A stretch of DNA of 64,000 nucleotides, taken from NCBI GenBank assembly GCA_008364785.1, contig VTTJ01000013.1, forward strand, positions 1 through 64,000, written 5' to 3'. This document shows positions 17,697 to 26,415 of this stretch, in pieces. Source of the stretch: Bacillus sp. BGMRC 2118 (GTDB lineage: Bacteria > Bacillota > Bacilli > Bacillales > SA4). A program made the translations under genes and the position numbers. The notes beneath the pieces are model-generated. The model searched no databases, was not told the DNA's origin, and saw only the letters and a list, made by a program, of their open reading frames with translations. The first letter of the stretch is position 1. Every line of letters begins with the position of its first letter.

Positions 17697-17823
17697 GCGG
17701 ATTTAATGGAGTTGTCGGATTTTTCGAGGAAGTGAAGTGATATTTCGAAAAGTTGTAGGAATTGCTGAAAATCTGAAGGAATAATTCAAAAAGTTGTAGG
17801 AATCCCCAAAATTCTGAAGGAAT
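17697..17823 (+). repeat. 20-21 nt periodic repeat array downstream of NERD gene 1
   Basis: Cores start at 17697, 17714, 17734, 17755, 17775, 17796 and 17816, the last steps being 20, 21, 20, 21, 20. The last four alternate strictly: GTTGTAGGAAT, TCTGAAGGAAT, GTTGTAGGAAT, TCTGAAGGAAT, giving a 41-base higher unit. The same core words occur upstream of the gene. It begins directly after the stop codon. Confidence 0.8.
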
Positions 17824-17860
17824 CTCCCCTTATGGCCACAAAGTATAGGGCATTACGCAC

Positions 17861-17888
17861 AAAAAAACGCAGCCTAAGCTGCGTTTTT
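17861..17888. terminator. Bidirectional terminator between NERD gene 1 array and cshA
   Basis: AACGCAGC (17866-17873) pairs with GCTGCGTT (17878-17885). An A-run precedes it and TTTTTC follows. Confidence 0.85.
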
Positions 17889-17891
17889 CAA

Positions 17892-19430
17892 TTATTGTTG
17901 TTTTGTCCCTACACGGCGAGGGCGCTTATGGTTTGATGCTTGTGAAGATGAAGAAGATGATGATGATGATGATGAGCGGTTTCCTTTGTAACTGCTTCTA
18001 CGATCACGATCTCTGTTTCCGCCATCTCTGTTACGTCCACCGTCTCTGCCTCGTTGGCCATCACGGTTTCCGTATCCACCTTTGCCTTTTGGCTTGCGGT
18101 CTCTTACGACTACTGGTGGCTCAGATGTAAGCTTAATTGGCGTCTCATCTGGCTCTTTTGTCATTAACTTAAGAGCAGCAGCAATAATTGCTACTGAATC
18201 ATGAGATTCTAATAACTCTTCTGCTGTACGCTTATAGAACGAAAGGTTTGGAGCTTCAATTGCGCTCATTAACTTTTCAATCACCATTTTTTGTTGACCT
18301 TCAAGTGCCTCATCAAGTGTTGGTGGCTTCATCTTATCGATTTTACGTTTTGTTGTATTCTCGATGTTGCGTAGCTGACCCATTTCTCTTGAAGAGACAA
18401 ATAGCATTGCAAGACCTGTCTTACCAGCACGCCCTGTACGACCGATACGGTGAACGTAGCTTTCTGGATCTTGAGGAATATCAAAGTTATAAACGTGAGT
18501 AACACCAGAAATATCAAGTCCACGTGCCGCAACGTCCGTTGCAACCAGAATATCAATACTTCCTTCTTTAAACTGACGTAATACACTCATACGCTTGGCT
18601 TGTGTCATATCACCATGAATACCTTCAGCTGCATAACCACGAGTGTTTAATGCTTCTGATAATTCATCTACTCTTCGCTTTGTACGACCAAAGATAATCG
18701 CAAGCTCCGGAGATTGAATATCCAGTAAACGTGTTAACACATCAAACTTTTGCTTTTCGTGTACTTCAATGAAGTATTGTTGAATGTTTGGAACTGTAAC
18801 TTCCTTTGCCTTTACCTTCACAATTTGAGGATCCTGCATGAAGCGTTCCGCAATTTTCTGAATTGGTCCTGGCATTGTAGCAGAGAACAGTAATGTTTGA
18901 TGATCTCCTGGAACTTCAGACAAGATGGATTCAATATCTTCAATGAATCCCATGTTTAACATTTCGTCTGCTTCATCTAATACAACTGTGTTGATACTAG
19001 AAAGCTTCATTGTCTTACGGTTGATATGGTCAATTAAACGACCAGGTGTACCCACAATAATGTGTGGAGTTTTGTTTTTAAGTGAGCGAATTTGACGTCC
19101 GATGTCTTGCCCACCATAGATAGGAAGTACACGCACACGCTTAGAAGAACCGATTTTATAAAGCTCTTCTGATACTTGAATTGCTAATTCTCTCGTTGGA
19201 GCAATGACAATTCCTTGAATTTTATCTTGGCGTACATCAATTTTTTGAATTAAAGGGATACCAAACGCAGCTGTTTTACCTGTACCTGTTTGTGCTTGAC
19301 CAATTACATCATTTCCCTCTAAAGCAAGTGGAATTGTTTGTGCCTGAATAGGAGTTGCTTCTTCAAACCCCATTTTACTAATTGCGTTCATTAAATCTTC
19401 ATTAATACCTAAATCTTGAAATTTACTCAA
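17892..19430 (-). CDS. cshA: DEAD-box RNA helicase CshA
   Basis: About 512 residues. Helicase motifs in order: Q motif (GFEEATPIQAQT), AQTGTGKT, PTRELA, GTPGR, DEAD, SAT, and HRIGRTGRAG. The C-terminal tail is Arg/Gly-rich, then a run of Ser, then basic. CshA takes part in RNA decay and cold adaptation, with the degradosome in B. subtilis. The frame begins at an ATG at 19451, but AAAGGAG is eight bases before the TTG at 19430, giving MSKFQDLGI like homologues. The Ser run is encoded by a trinucleotide repeat near 17957-17976. Confidence 0.95.
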   Translation of the reverse strand: MSKFQDLGINEDLMNAISKMGFEEATPIQAQTIPLALEGNDVIGQAQTGTGKTAAFGIPLIQKIDVRQDKIQGIVIAPTRELAIQVSEELYKIGSSKRVRVLPIYGGQDIGRQIRSLKNKTPHIIVGTPGRLIDHINRKTMKLSSINTVVLDEADEMLNMGFIEDIESILSEVPGDHQTLLFSATMPGPIQKIAERFMQDPQIVKVKAKEVTVPNIQQYFIEVHEKQKFDVLTRLLDIQSPELAIIFGRTKRRVDELSEALNTRGYAAEGIHGDMTQAKRMSVLRQFKEGSIDILVATDVAARGLDISGVTHVYNFDIPQDPESYVHRIGRTGRAGKTGLAMLFVSSREMGQLRNIENTTKRKIDKMKPPTLDEALEGQQKMVIEKLMSAIEAPNLSFYKRTAEELLESHDSVAIIAAALKLMTKEPDETPIKLTSEPPVVVRDRKPKGKGGYGNRDGQRGRDGGRNRDGGNRDRDRRSSYKGNRSSSSSSSSSSSQASNHKRPRRVGTKQQ

Positions 19431-19866
19431 ATAACATTTCTCCTTTACCATTCATTACGTGTTTTTTAATTTCAATAAATGGAAATAGACTCTTCACAAG
19501 TTCCGTTTATTATAAAGTGAAACTTCAATCATCGGGAGCGAATTCCCTATTGATTGTTAGTTGAACCAACCTAACATATGTCGTTTTCCCACCTAACACC
19601 TGTTAACAGTGGGCAAAAGCGCTAGCTAGACAGGATAAAATTCCATCTTAAAGTAATACTAATTCACATATATTTTTATCCTATATAAAGAAAAGCATTC
19701 CCTAACTCGGAATGCAGGAAGTTGTAAAAAGTGGCATTTTCCAAACACTAATCTTCATCATACCATTATAAATTGTATAACACAACCAAACTAACTATTT
19801 AACCTTCATCATTGTGTATGTTAGAATGTAAACCATATTGGTTAATAACTATTAGTGGGTGAGTGC
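19431..19866. other. Divergent intergenic region of cshA and degV with a terminator-like hairpin
   Basis: No gene is seen in these ~430 bases. GCATTCC (19695-19701) pairs with GGAATGC (19709-19715), followed on the minus strand by TTTTCTTT. This resembles an intrinsic terminator about 265 bases upstream of the cshA start, so the cshA leader may be attenuated. No upstream minus-strand gene needs it. Confidence 0.45.
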
Positions 19867-20739
19867 ATGGGTATTAAAATTATTACAGATAGCAGTTCAG
19901 ATTTACCTAAAGACATTCAAGAAAAATATGGAATTGAAATTGTACCGCTAAATATACAGTTTGGAGATCAGCATTTTAAAGCAGGTGTCGATTTAGACAA
20001 TGACACTTTTTATAGAATGATGAGAGAAACAGATGAATTACCAAAATCAGCCTGTCCTTCTCCTTATGATTTCTTTGAAAGATTTAAACATGTTCCAATA
20101 GAAGATGAAATCCTTGTTATCACTCTTTCAAAAGGATTAAGTGGTACTTATGAAAGTGCTTTATTAGGAGCAGATATGCTGTTAGAGGAACAACCGGATC
20201 GAAAAATTAAAGTGATCAACTCAAGTAATGGTTCTCCTGGATTACTCCTATTAGTGGTAGAAGCAGCAGAACTGATTCAAGCTGGAAAAAGCTTTGATGA
20301 AGTTGTGCTAATGACTGAAGAATCAGTTTCTAAGGTGAATACATTTATTTTATTAGATACTCTCGAAAATGTAATTAAAGGTGGTCGATTAGACCGTTTT
20401 AAAGGCGCTATTGCTAATGTCCTAAACATAAAAATTTCCTTACGTGTCGATGTAGAAGGGAAAATTGAGGTGTTTGAAAAGGTAAGAGGTGAGAAAAAAG
20501 CTCTTAATCGTTTTCTGGATTCGATTGGAGAATTTTCAAAGGACTTTGAAAATAAAATTGTTTCTCTTTCTCACAGTAATTGTGAAGAAAAGGGGAAAAA
20601 GGTACTTGCTGAAATTATGAGCAGATATCCATTTAAACAAGGTATTCTTACGGAAATGGGTCCTTTGATTGGTACATATGCCGGTGAAGGCGGATTGGTC
20701 GTTTCCTTTAAAGGAATAAGTCGTAACCAAAAAATATAA
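19867..20739 (+). CDS. DegV-family fatty-acid-binding protein
   Basis: About 290 residues of the DegV/FakB fold. Visible are IITDSSSDLPKD at the N terminus, YRMMRETDELPKSACPSPYD near residue 50, and the loop ITLSKGLSGTYESALLGADM that in FakB proteins contacts the fatty-acid head group, as well as ENVIKGGRLDR. FakB proteins present fatty acids to the FakA kinase; no kinase gene is nearby. The frame opens at a GTG at 19855; I choose the ATG at 19867 for similarity to family starts, though the ribosome site is weak. Confidence 0.88.
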   Translation: MGIKIITDSSSDLPKDIQEKYGIEIVPLNIQFGDQHFKAGVDLDNDTFYRMMRETDELPKSACPSPYDFFERFKHVPIEDEILVITLSKGLSGTYESALLGADMLLEEQPDRKIKVINSSNGSPGLLLLVVEAAELIQAGKSFDEVVLMTEESVSKVNTFILLDTLENVIKGGRLDRFKGAIANVLNIKISLRVDVEGKIEVFEKVRGEKKALNRFLDSIGEFSKDFENKIVSLSHSNCEEKGKKVLAEIMSRYPFKQGILTEMGPLIGTYAGEGGLVVSFKGISRNQKI

Positions 20740-20766
20740 GCTCCTGTTTAACAGGAGCTTTTTTCT
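20738..20766. terminator. Bidirectional terminator between degV and the hydrolase gene
   Basis: AAGCTCCTGTT pairs with AACAGGAGCTT and is followed by a T-run. It overlaps the 3' end of the convergent gene. Confidence 0.85.
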
Positions 20767-21458
20767 TTTATATTTAAAAATTGAGATACCTCTTTTTCAA
20801 GTTGGGTATAGTCCGGTCCGTGACAAACGTGATGGTGAGAAGATGCTAAGAATACCAGTCTTTTTTCTTCTGAGCCAATGTTCTCGAATAAGTAATGCGC
20901 ACTTGTTACTGGAACGATTCCATCACATTCTCCCTGAACAATCAACGTTGGAATTGTAACAAGAGGTAATTGTGGCTTAATATATTTAACAAGCTTACGG
21001 AATTCCCTCGTTGCCGATAGTGGTGTGGCCACAATCTTACGGCGATATCGTTGGAATAAGATGTTGTCATGTATATGACCTCTCAGACCATCTTTTATTA
21101 TGTCACGAATATCAAGTGCAAGCTGCTTGATGTTTATATATTGCGCAGCTGCACTTAGTAAGATCAGCTTATTAACCCGATATTTCGTCGCTAAATAAGA
21201 TGCAAGTAAACCACCCATAGAAAATCCTATCACATATACTGTTTCACATTCTCTTGTTAATGTCTGGAGCGAATGCTCGACAAATGATATCCAGTCCGTG
21301 TAATTTACTTTCTCAAGTGTCTCCTCTTCACCGTGTCCTGGTAAAGTAGGTGACACAATGCGCCAATTTGTATTCTTTTTTAAATACTTTACAATCGGCT
21401 CTACTTCATATGGAGAACCTGTAAAACCATGAATACAAAGACAACCAATCACATTCAT
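20748..21458 (-). CDS. Alpha/beta hydrolase (carboxylesterase/lipase family)
   Basis: 236 residues. CIHGFTGSPYEVEPIVKYLK is the oxyanion-side HG motif. The nucleophile elbow is GFSMGG (Ser near residue 97), the Asp is in QGECDGIVP and the His is in LASSHHHVCHG. This fits the Est30/YvaK-like carboxylesterase family. The natural ester is unknown. It lies 24 bases after murF and probably shares its transcript. Confidence 0.88.
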   Translation of the reverse strand: MNVIGCLCIHGFTGSPYEVEPIVKYLKKNTNWRIVSPTLPGHGEEETLEKVNYTDWISFVEHSLQTLTRECETVYVIGFSMGGLLASYLATKYRVNKLILLSAAAQYINIKQLALDIRDIIKDGLRGHIHDNILFQRYRRKIVATPLSATREFRKLVKYIKPQLPLVTIPTLIVQGECDGIVPVTSAHYLFENIGSEEKRLVFLASSHHHVCHGPDYTQLEKEVSQFLNIKEKSSC

Positions 21459-21481
21459 TCACCTTACCTTCAAAGGATTCA

Positions 21482-22852
21482 TTATTCCCTTAAGCTTGTT
21501 ACTACCTCTTCAAGCTCCATACCCCTTGATGCCTTCACTAAGACAACATCTTGATTCTGAATTTGTTCCGAAAGATGCGTAATTAAGTCTTCTTTATTTA
21601 AAAATGAATAGACATTATTCTCTGAAAAGTTTTGTTTAGCACCCTCTGCAATCCATTTACCTCGCTCACCAAATGTATATACAACATCTACTTTAGATGG
21701 GTCAATCACTGCCCCTGTTTCTTTATGAAATTGTTCTTCTAAATTTCCGAGTTCCAACATATCTCCAAGGACAAGAATTCTCCTATGATATCCTTCTATC
21801 TCTTGAATTAACTGGATAGCTGCTTTCATAGAAGTAGGACTTGCATTATATGCATCATTAATGATCGTTGATCCATTTTTTCCTGATATAATCTCTGATC
21901 TCATTTGTGTAATTTTAAGCTGAGATAACCCTTTTATTATGTCTTCCCATGACAAATTAAACCCTTGACCTACAGCTATCGCAGCTAATGCATTATATAC
22001 ATTATGTCGGCCAAGTACTGGGATAAACAGTTCCCTTGATCCTTTATTAGTCGTAAAAGATGTACCATGTTTCTCTTGTTTAACAAGTACTGGGTAGTAC
22101 TCATTTGCTTCATCCTGACCGAATGGTACTAATTTCACATTGGAATAACGGCGAATTCGTTCTTGTAACAGCGGCTCATCTCCGAAATAGACTAATGTCC
22201 CATTATCCTTTAGACCTGCCGTAATCTCTAGCTTTGCTTCTGCAATTTCTTCGCGTGAACCTAGGTCCTGCAGATGTGCTTCACCGATATTTGTAATAAT
22301 AGCAACATCTGGCTCCGCAAGGTTGGAGAGAAGTTCTATTTCCCCACGGCTGCTCATTCCCATCTCCAAAACGAGCACTTCCGTATTCTCCTCTGTTTGT
22401 AAAATGGTAAGTGGCAAACCAAGATGGTTGTTATAATTTCCTTCCGTCTTTTTAACAGAATAGACCGAAGATAACACCGCATACACCATATCTTTTGTTG
22501 ATGTTTTTCCATTGCTTCCTGTCACACCTACAATTTTACAATTCATCTCATCTCGATATGATTTTGAGAGCTGTTGCAATGCTTCTAACGTATCATCAAC
22601 AAATAGTAGTGGTACATCTTTTGGATAGTTTGGCTCACTTTTATTCCATAATGAGGCTACTGCGCCTTTTCCAATAGCATCCTCCACAAATTCATGACCA
22701 TTAAAGCGTTCACCCTTTATCGGAATGAACAGCTTGCCTGTTAACTCATCACGAGAATTGATGGAAACACCATGAATCAAGAGAGAAGCATCTCCTCCTA
22801 ATTCTGCATGCTGTATCATATTTTGAACCTGCTGTAACGTTCGTTTTATCAT
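21482..22852 (-). CDS. murF: UDP-N-acetylmuramoyl-tripeptide--D-alanyl-D-alanine ligase
   Basis: 456 residues. MurF adds D-Ala-D-Ala to UDP-MurNAc-tripeptide, the last cytoplasmic step of the wall precursor. The ATP loop GVTGSNGKTSTKDMV is near residue 112, with NYNNHLGLPLT, EMGMSSRGEIELLS, ITNIGEAH and NDAYNASPTSMKAAI following. It lies downstream of ddl, which makes its D-Ala-D-Ala substrate, separated by 237 bases that hold the ddl terminator. Confidence 0.97.
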   Translation of the reverse strand: MIKRTLQQVQNMIQHAELGGDASLLIHGVSINSRDELTGKLFIPIKGERFNGHEFVEDAIGKGAVASLWNKSEPNYPKDVPLLFVDDTLEALQQLSKSYRDEMNCKIVGVTGSNGKTSTKDMVYAVLSSVYSVKKTEGNYNNHLGLPLTILQTEENTEVLVLEMGMSSRGEIELLSNLAEPDVAIITNIGEAHLQDLGSREEIAEAKLEITAGLKDNGTLVYFGDEPLLQERIRRYSNVKLVPFGQDEANEYYPVLVKQEKHGTSFTTNKGSRELFIPVLGRHNVYNALAAIAVGQGFNLSWEDIIKGLSQLKITQMRSEIISGKNGSTIINDAYNASPTSMKAAIQLIQEIEGYHRRILVLGDMLELGNLEEQFHKETGAVIDPSKVDVVYTFGERGKWIAEGAKQNFSENNVYSFLNKEDLITHLSEQIQNQDVVLVKASRGMELEEVVTSLRE

Positions 22853-23059
22853 GTATGCCCACTCCTTCCTGTCATTCTTCCTTATAGGGATATTCTTGCA
22901 TAAATTGTTGCTTATCGAATGATGAACAACGTAGTTTTAAGTTTTTAGCATATCTTTACAAAGGGGAATGAATATTCCACATGTATAAAGAGAGATGATT
23001 TCATTTATGAATAGCACCATTTTTTCAATTAGAGCTTCTTATTAGTCTAATGAAAGAAA

Positions 23060-23079
23060 CACCATTTTTTCAAATGGTG
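23060..23079 (-). terminator. Intrinsic terminator after ddl
   Basis: CACCATTT (23060-23067) pairs with AAATGGTG (23072-23079). The minus-strand tail is GTTTCTTTC. The rest of the ddl-murF gap shows no further feature I can support. Confidence 0.65.
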
Positions 23080-23089
23080 TATGAATTCT

Positions 23090-24175
23090 TTAGAATGTAT
23101 GTTTAATATGTTGCTTTTCCTCGTGTCTTTCAAGAGCTAGCTTAACTAGTCTTTCAATTAATTCCGGATAGGAGACACCTGTATGCTGCCACATTAACGG
23201 AAACATACTGAATGGTGTAAATCCTGGCATTGTGTTGACTTCATTAATTAAAAACTCGCCATCTTGTGTTAAGAAAAAGTCTGCTCTTACTAAGCCTGCA
23301 CCATCAATTGCCTTAAATGATTGGATTGCGAGTGATTTAAGCTCTTCATATTGCTCCGCTGTAAGATCTGCAGGAATGATTAACTCTGTATCACCGTCTT
23401 CGTACTTCGCTTTATAATCATAGAAATCTTTCTTAGGAGCAATCTCCCCCGCTACGGAACATTCCGGCTCATCGTTACCGAGAATGCCAATTTCAATTTC
23501 TCTACCGATAATTCCTTCTTCCACAATTACTTTACGGTCAAATTGGAATGCTTCCTGGCAGGCTGCCTCTAATTCTTCTCGGTTTTTACATTTACTAATT
23601 CCAACACTTGATCCAAGGTTTGCTGGCTTGACAAAGCATGGATAACCTAGCTTCTCCTCAATCTCGTTAGACAGACTTTCTTGGTTCTTCTCCCACTCTC
23701 TACGAATAAACGAAACATATTTTGCTTGCTTTAATCCTGCTTGAGCAAACAGATTTTTCATGATTACCTTATCCATACCAGCAGCTGATGACAGAACTGT
23801 ATTTCCGACATAAGGGATGTTCATCAGTTCTAATAGACCCTGAACTGTTCCATCTTCTCCATTCGGTCCGTGTAATAACGGGAAGATCACATCAATAGAC
23901 CCCTCGTTTTGTGATGCTTCTGCAGGAAATAAATCTTGATTTAATGATACAGGAGAAATGACTTGTTGCTCCGTACTTAACTGGAGTGCCATTACGTCTG
24001 TAGCCGGCGCTTGAAGCTCAGTTCCTCGTACCCATTCACCCTTATCTGTAATGTAAATAGGATGTACTTCAAATTTTGTTAAATCTAGTGCTTTTGTTAC
24101 AGCTAGTGCTGTTTGTAGTGATACTTTATGTTCAGCCGATTTCCCACCATAAAGAAGGCCTAATTTGATTTTCAT
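23090..24175 (-). CDS. ddl: D-alanine--D-alanine ligase
   Basis: 361 residues, an ATP-grasp ligase joining two D-alanines. Motifs include LLYGGKSAEHKVSLQTA at the N terminus, PLLHGPNGEDGTVQGLLE, VKPANLGSSVGISKC, EEGIIGREIEIGIL, and metal ligands in LINEVNTMPGFTPFSMFP. Length and motifs fit the long Firmicutes type (about 360 aa). It precedes murF as in B. subtilis. Confidence 0.97.
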   Translation of the reverse strand: MKIKLGLLYGGKSAEHKVSLQTALAVTKALDLTKFEVHPIYITDKGEWVRGTELQAPATDVMALQLSTEQQVISPVSLNQDLFPAEASQNEGSIDVIFPLLHGPNGEDGTVQGLLELMNIPYVGNTVLSSAAGMDKVIMKNLFAQAGLKQAKYVSFIRREWEKNQESLSNEIEEKLGYPCFVKPANLGSSVGISKCKNREELEAACQEAFQFDRKVIVEEGIIGREIEIGILGNDEPECSVAGEIAPKKDFYDYKAKYEDGDTELIIPADLTAEQYEELKSLAIQSFKAIDGAGLVRADFFLTQDGEFLINEVNTMPGFTPFSMFPLMWQHTGVSYPELIERLVKLALERHEEKQHIKHTF

Positions 24176-24313
24176 GGTTGTTCCCCCTCGCTAAATAATG
24201 CGAAGTCCTATTTTCAACGAATTTGCATAGAACAGTCACATTCAATTACCATTAATTTACCCTAACATTATACATTAGTATCTTAATAATATATATGATT
24301 CTTACTGCTCGTT

Positions 24314-25210
24314 TCAATACTTCCCTGCTTTGTATGAACGAATTAATGGGACTAGTACTTCCTCTAAAGATCCAAAGGAAAAACCTTCTTGAACTGCCTT
24401 ATCAGCCGAAAGTGACCAACTTCCCTTCATCGCATAAGCAGAAGCGGCACTAGGACTTAGATTTTCTGTTTCCACAACATAGGCAGATTTCCCAACCGTT
24501 GTTTCAATTTTATTCAACAATTCACCATGTGTGACAAATCCATCTAACGCAGCATTCCATATTCCCTCTTTTTGGTTTGTCCCAAGCCAATACAAAAATT
24601 CAGAAGCCTTTTCAGAAGAAATAAAGCCTAGTCCGTTATCTAGAGACGTAACCTCTATTTCTTTTCCTTCCTTTACCTTCTCAACAAGGTCTTTTAGACG
24701 ATTAGTATAATCATCTGGACCAATTACTAAAGGAAAACGGACAATTGAGACTGGATAAGGTGCGTGTTCTAGCAAATAGGCTTCACATGCTCTTTTTGCC
24801 TCTTGATATCCCTCCATACCACTATACTGAGTACGGTTCTTTAATACATACGAAAACGTAGTAGGGTCAAAATTCTCTTCTGCTTGAGCATTTCCAAATT
24901 TATACACTGCCATTGTTGATGTGAAAACATAATGCATACAATTATCCCCAACCACATCCAGTACGTCTTTTACCTCGTTTGGTGAATAAGCTGTTTGGTC
25001 ATAAATGATGTCCCACTTTTTGTTTTCTAAGCCTTTAACTACCGATTCTCGATCAGCACGATCTAATATAATCCGTTCTACTTGATTTCCAAAGGGATCA
25101 GTTGCGTTCCCCCTTGTTGCTACCGTAACCTCATAACCATTATTTAACAATAACTGTACAAGCCGCTTACCGAAAAACATTGTTCCTCCAAGTACTAAGA
25201 CACGTGTCAT
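24314..25210 (-). CDS. NAD(P)-dependent epimerase/reductase family protein (SDR)
   Basis: 298 residues. The Rossmann glycine motif GGTMFFGKRLVQLLLNNGY starts at residue 8, followed by VTVATRGN and DRADRESV. TSTMAVYKF and YQEAKRACEAYL supply the Ser, Tyr and Lys typical of extended SDR enzymes. The substrate is not evident. The start overlaps the stop of the upstream DUF4129 gene, so it is the last gene of the MoxR-DUF58-DUF4129 operon. Confidence 0.8.
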   Translation of the reverse strand: MTRVLVLGGTMFFGKRLVQLLLNNGYEVTVATRGNATDPFGNQVERIILDRADRESVVKGLENKKWDIIYDQTAYSPNEVKDVLDVVGDNCMHYVFTSTMAVYKFGNAQAEENFDPTTFSYVLKNRTQYSGMEGYQEAKRACEAYLLEHAPYPVSIVRFPLVIGPDDYTNRLKDLVEKVKEGKEIEVTSLDNGLGFISSEKASEFLYWLGTNQKEGIWNAALDGFVTHGELLNKIETTVGKSAYVVETENLSPSAASAYAMKGSWSLSADKAVQEGFSFGSLEEVLVPLIRSYKAGKY

Positions 25211-26415
25211 TTTTTCTTTCCTCCTTCAATCTTCTTTGATAACTTCCTCTTAATCTCTTTGATTCCACTTATATATAAAGTGAGTTCTTCATTCGTAAAT
25301 TCGCTAGAATTATATCGTGACTTGTAATATGTCGCTAAGACGTTTGCAGATATCGTATCTACTATTTCTAATCTTTTAAACCATTCCTCAGCAGTCTCTG
25401 CTGGTAATCGTCCATAGTCCCTTTTTTCTAAATAATTTTGTAGTTTGTGAAATTGCAGACGAACCTCATTTCGCCCTGATCGACTATAGAACGAAGTTAT
25501 GTTTCTTAATGATTTAAAAAAGGAATAGTCTTGATGATCATCTTGACCGGAATCGATAGAGTGTTCGCTATCGTCAATGGAGCTTCCTACATTCTTACGT
25601 AAGAAATAGATGACAACTCCTACTACTATCAAAATACTGACAATTATAAGTGTAAGGAGCAGCCACTCATTCATACCCTCAGTATTCTTATTGATGTTCT
25701 TCATCGGTTCTTCTTGAAATTCTTGTAAACTTTTCTCGATCTCTTTGTAGCTGTCTTCTTTCGGTTTAATTAATGAAAAGAGCCACAACAGGGGATAACT
25801 TGCTAAATAAGCAACACCTTGCCCAAAAACCGGGAGAACTGCTTTTAGTAGTGACAAGCCACTATGATAAAGCACCAAAACTACACTCGTTACCGCAATC
25901 ATATAAAGAGCCAGAATACGATATCCTCTTTTCATAAATACCCATGAATTGCCCTTCATCTGAATCATCACTGTAATCAGAACAAATAAGACAAGCAAAA
26001 GTAAAAACAAACCTGCAAACTGTAGTAGAAATTCCTTCTTAACCAATAAAATAGGAAAAGCTGATGCAAGAACAGCAACCAACCATAACCCTTGATTATC
26101 AATATATGGTTCACGCATGTGTACAACCATTCGCCAGAAGATAAAGACACCTACTATCATGAGTGCAACCAGGCTGTAGCCTATAAAATATAATAATAAG
26201 AATTGAAGGAAGGGAACCATTATATATAAAGCTGGTAAACTACCACATTTCAGTTGATACCATCTGACTAACACAAACGGGATGATATATATGGGTATAA
26301 GGGTTACAAGCGTGATGGAATCTGTCACTATCCGTGAAATAATATATAAGCTTACTAGTTCAAAGGTACATATCAGTGTAAAAAGCAATAAATCCTTTCC
26401 GTACTTTTTTAACAT
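25207..26415 (-). CDS. Membrane protein with C-terminal DUF4129 domain
   Basis: 402 residues. About seven membrane segments lie in the first 215 residues, an eighth near 255, and a soluble tail (about 290-402) carries the DUF4129-like RLPAETAEEWFKRLE and YYKSRYNSSEFT. Such proteins go with MoxR ATPases and DUF58 proteins in operons of uncertain function; a role in the envelope or protein maturation is suggested for the family. It overlaps both neighbours by a few bases. Confidence 0.75.
   Translation of the reverse strand: MLKKYGKDLLLFTLICTFELVSLYIISRIVTDSITLVTLIPIYIIPFVLVRWYQLKCGSLPALYIMVPFLQFLLLYFIGYSLVALMIVGVFIFWRMVVHMREPYIDNQGLWLVAVLASAFPILLVKKEFLLQFAGLFLLLLVLFVLITVMIQMKGNSWVFMKRGYRILALYMIAVTSVVLVLYHSGLSLLKAVLPVFGQGVAYLASYPLLWLFSLIKPKEDSYKEIEKSLQEFQEEPMKNINKNTEGMNEWLLLTLIIVSILIVVGVVIYFLRKNVGSSIDDSEHSIDSGQDDHQDYSFFKSLRNITSFYSRSGRNEVRLQFHKLQNYLEKRDYGRLPAETAEEWFKRLEIVDTISANVLATYYKSRYNSSEFTNEELTLYISGIKEIKRKLSKKIEGGKKK

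Noticed and set aside
16530..17823. CRISPR array
   Set aside because: The repeated cores are only about ten degenerate bases with 10-11 base gaps, and no cas gene is near. This is not CRISPR spacing.
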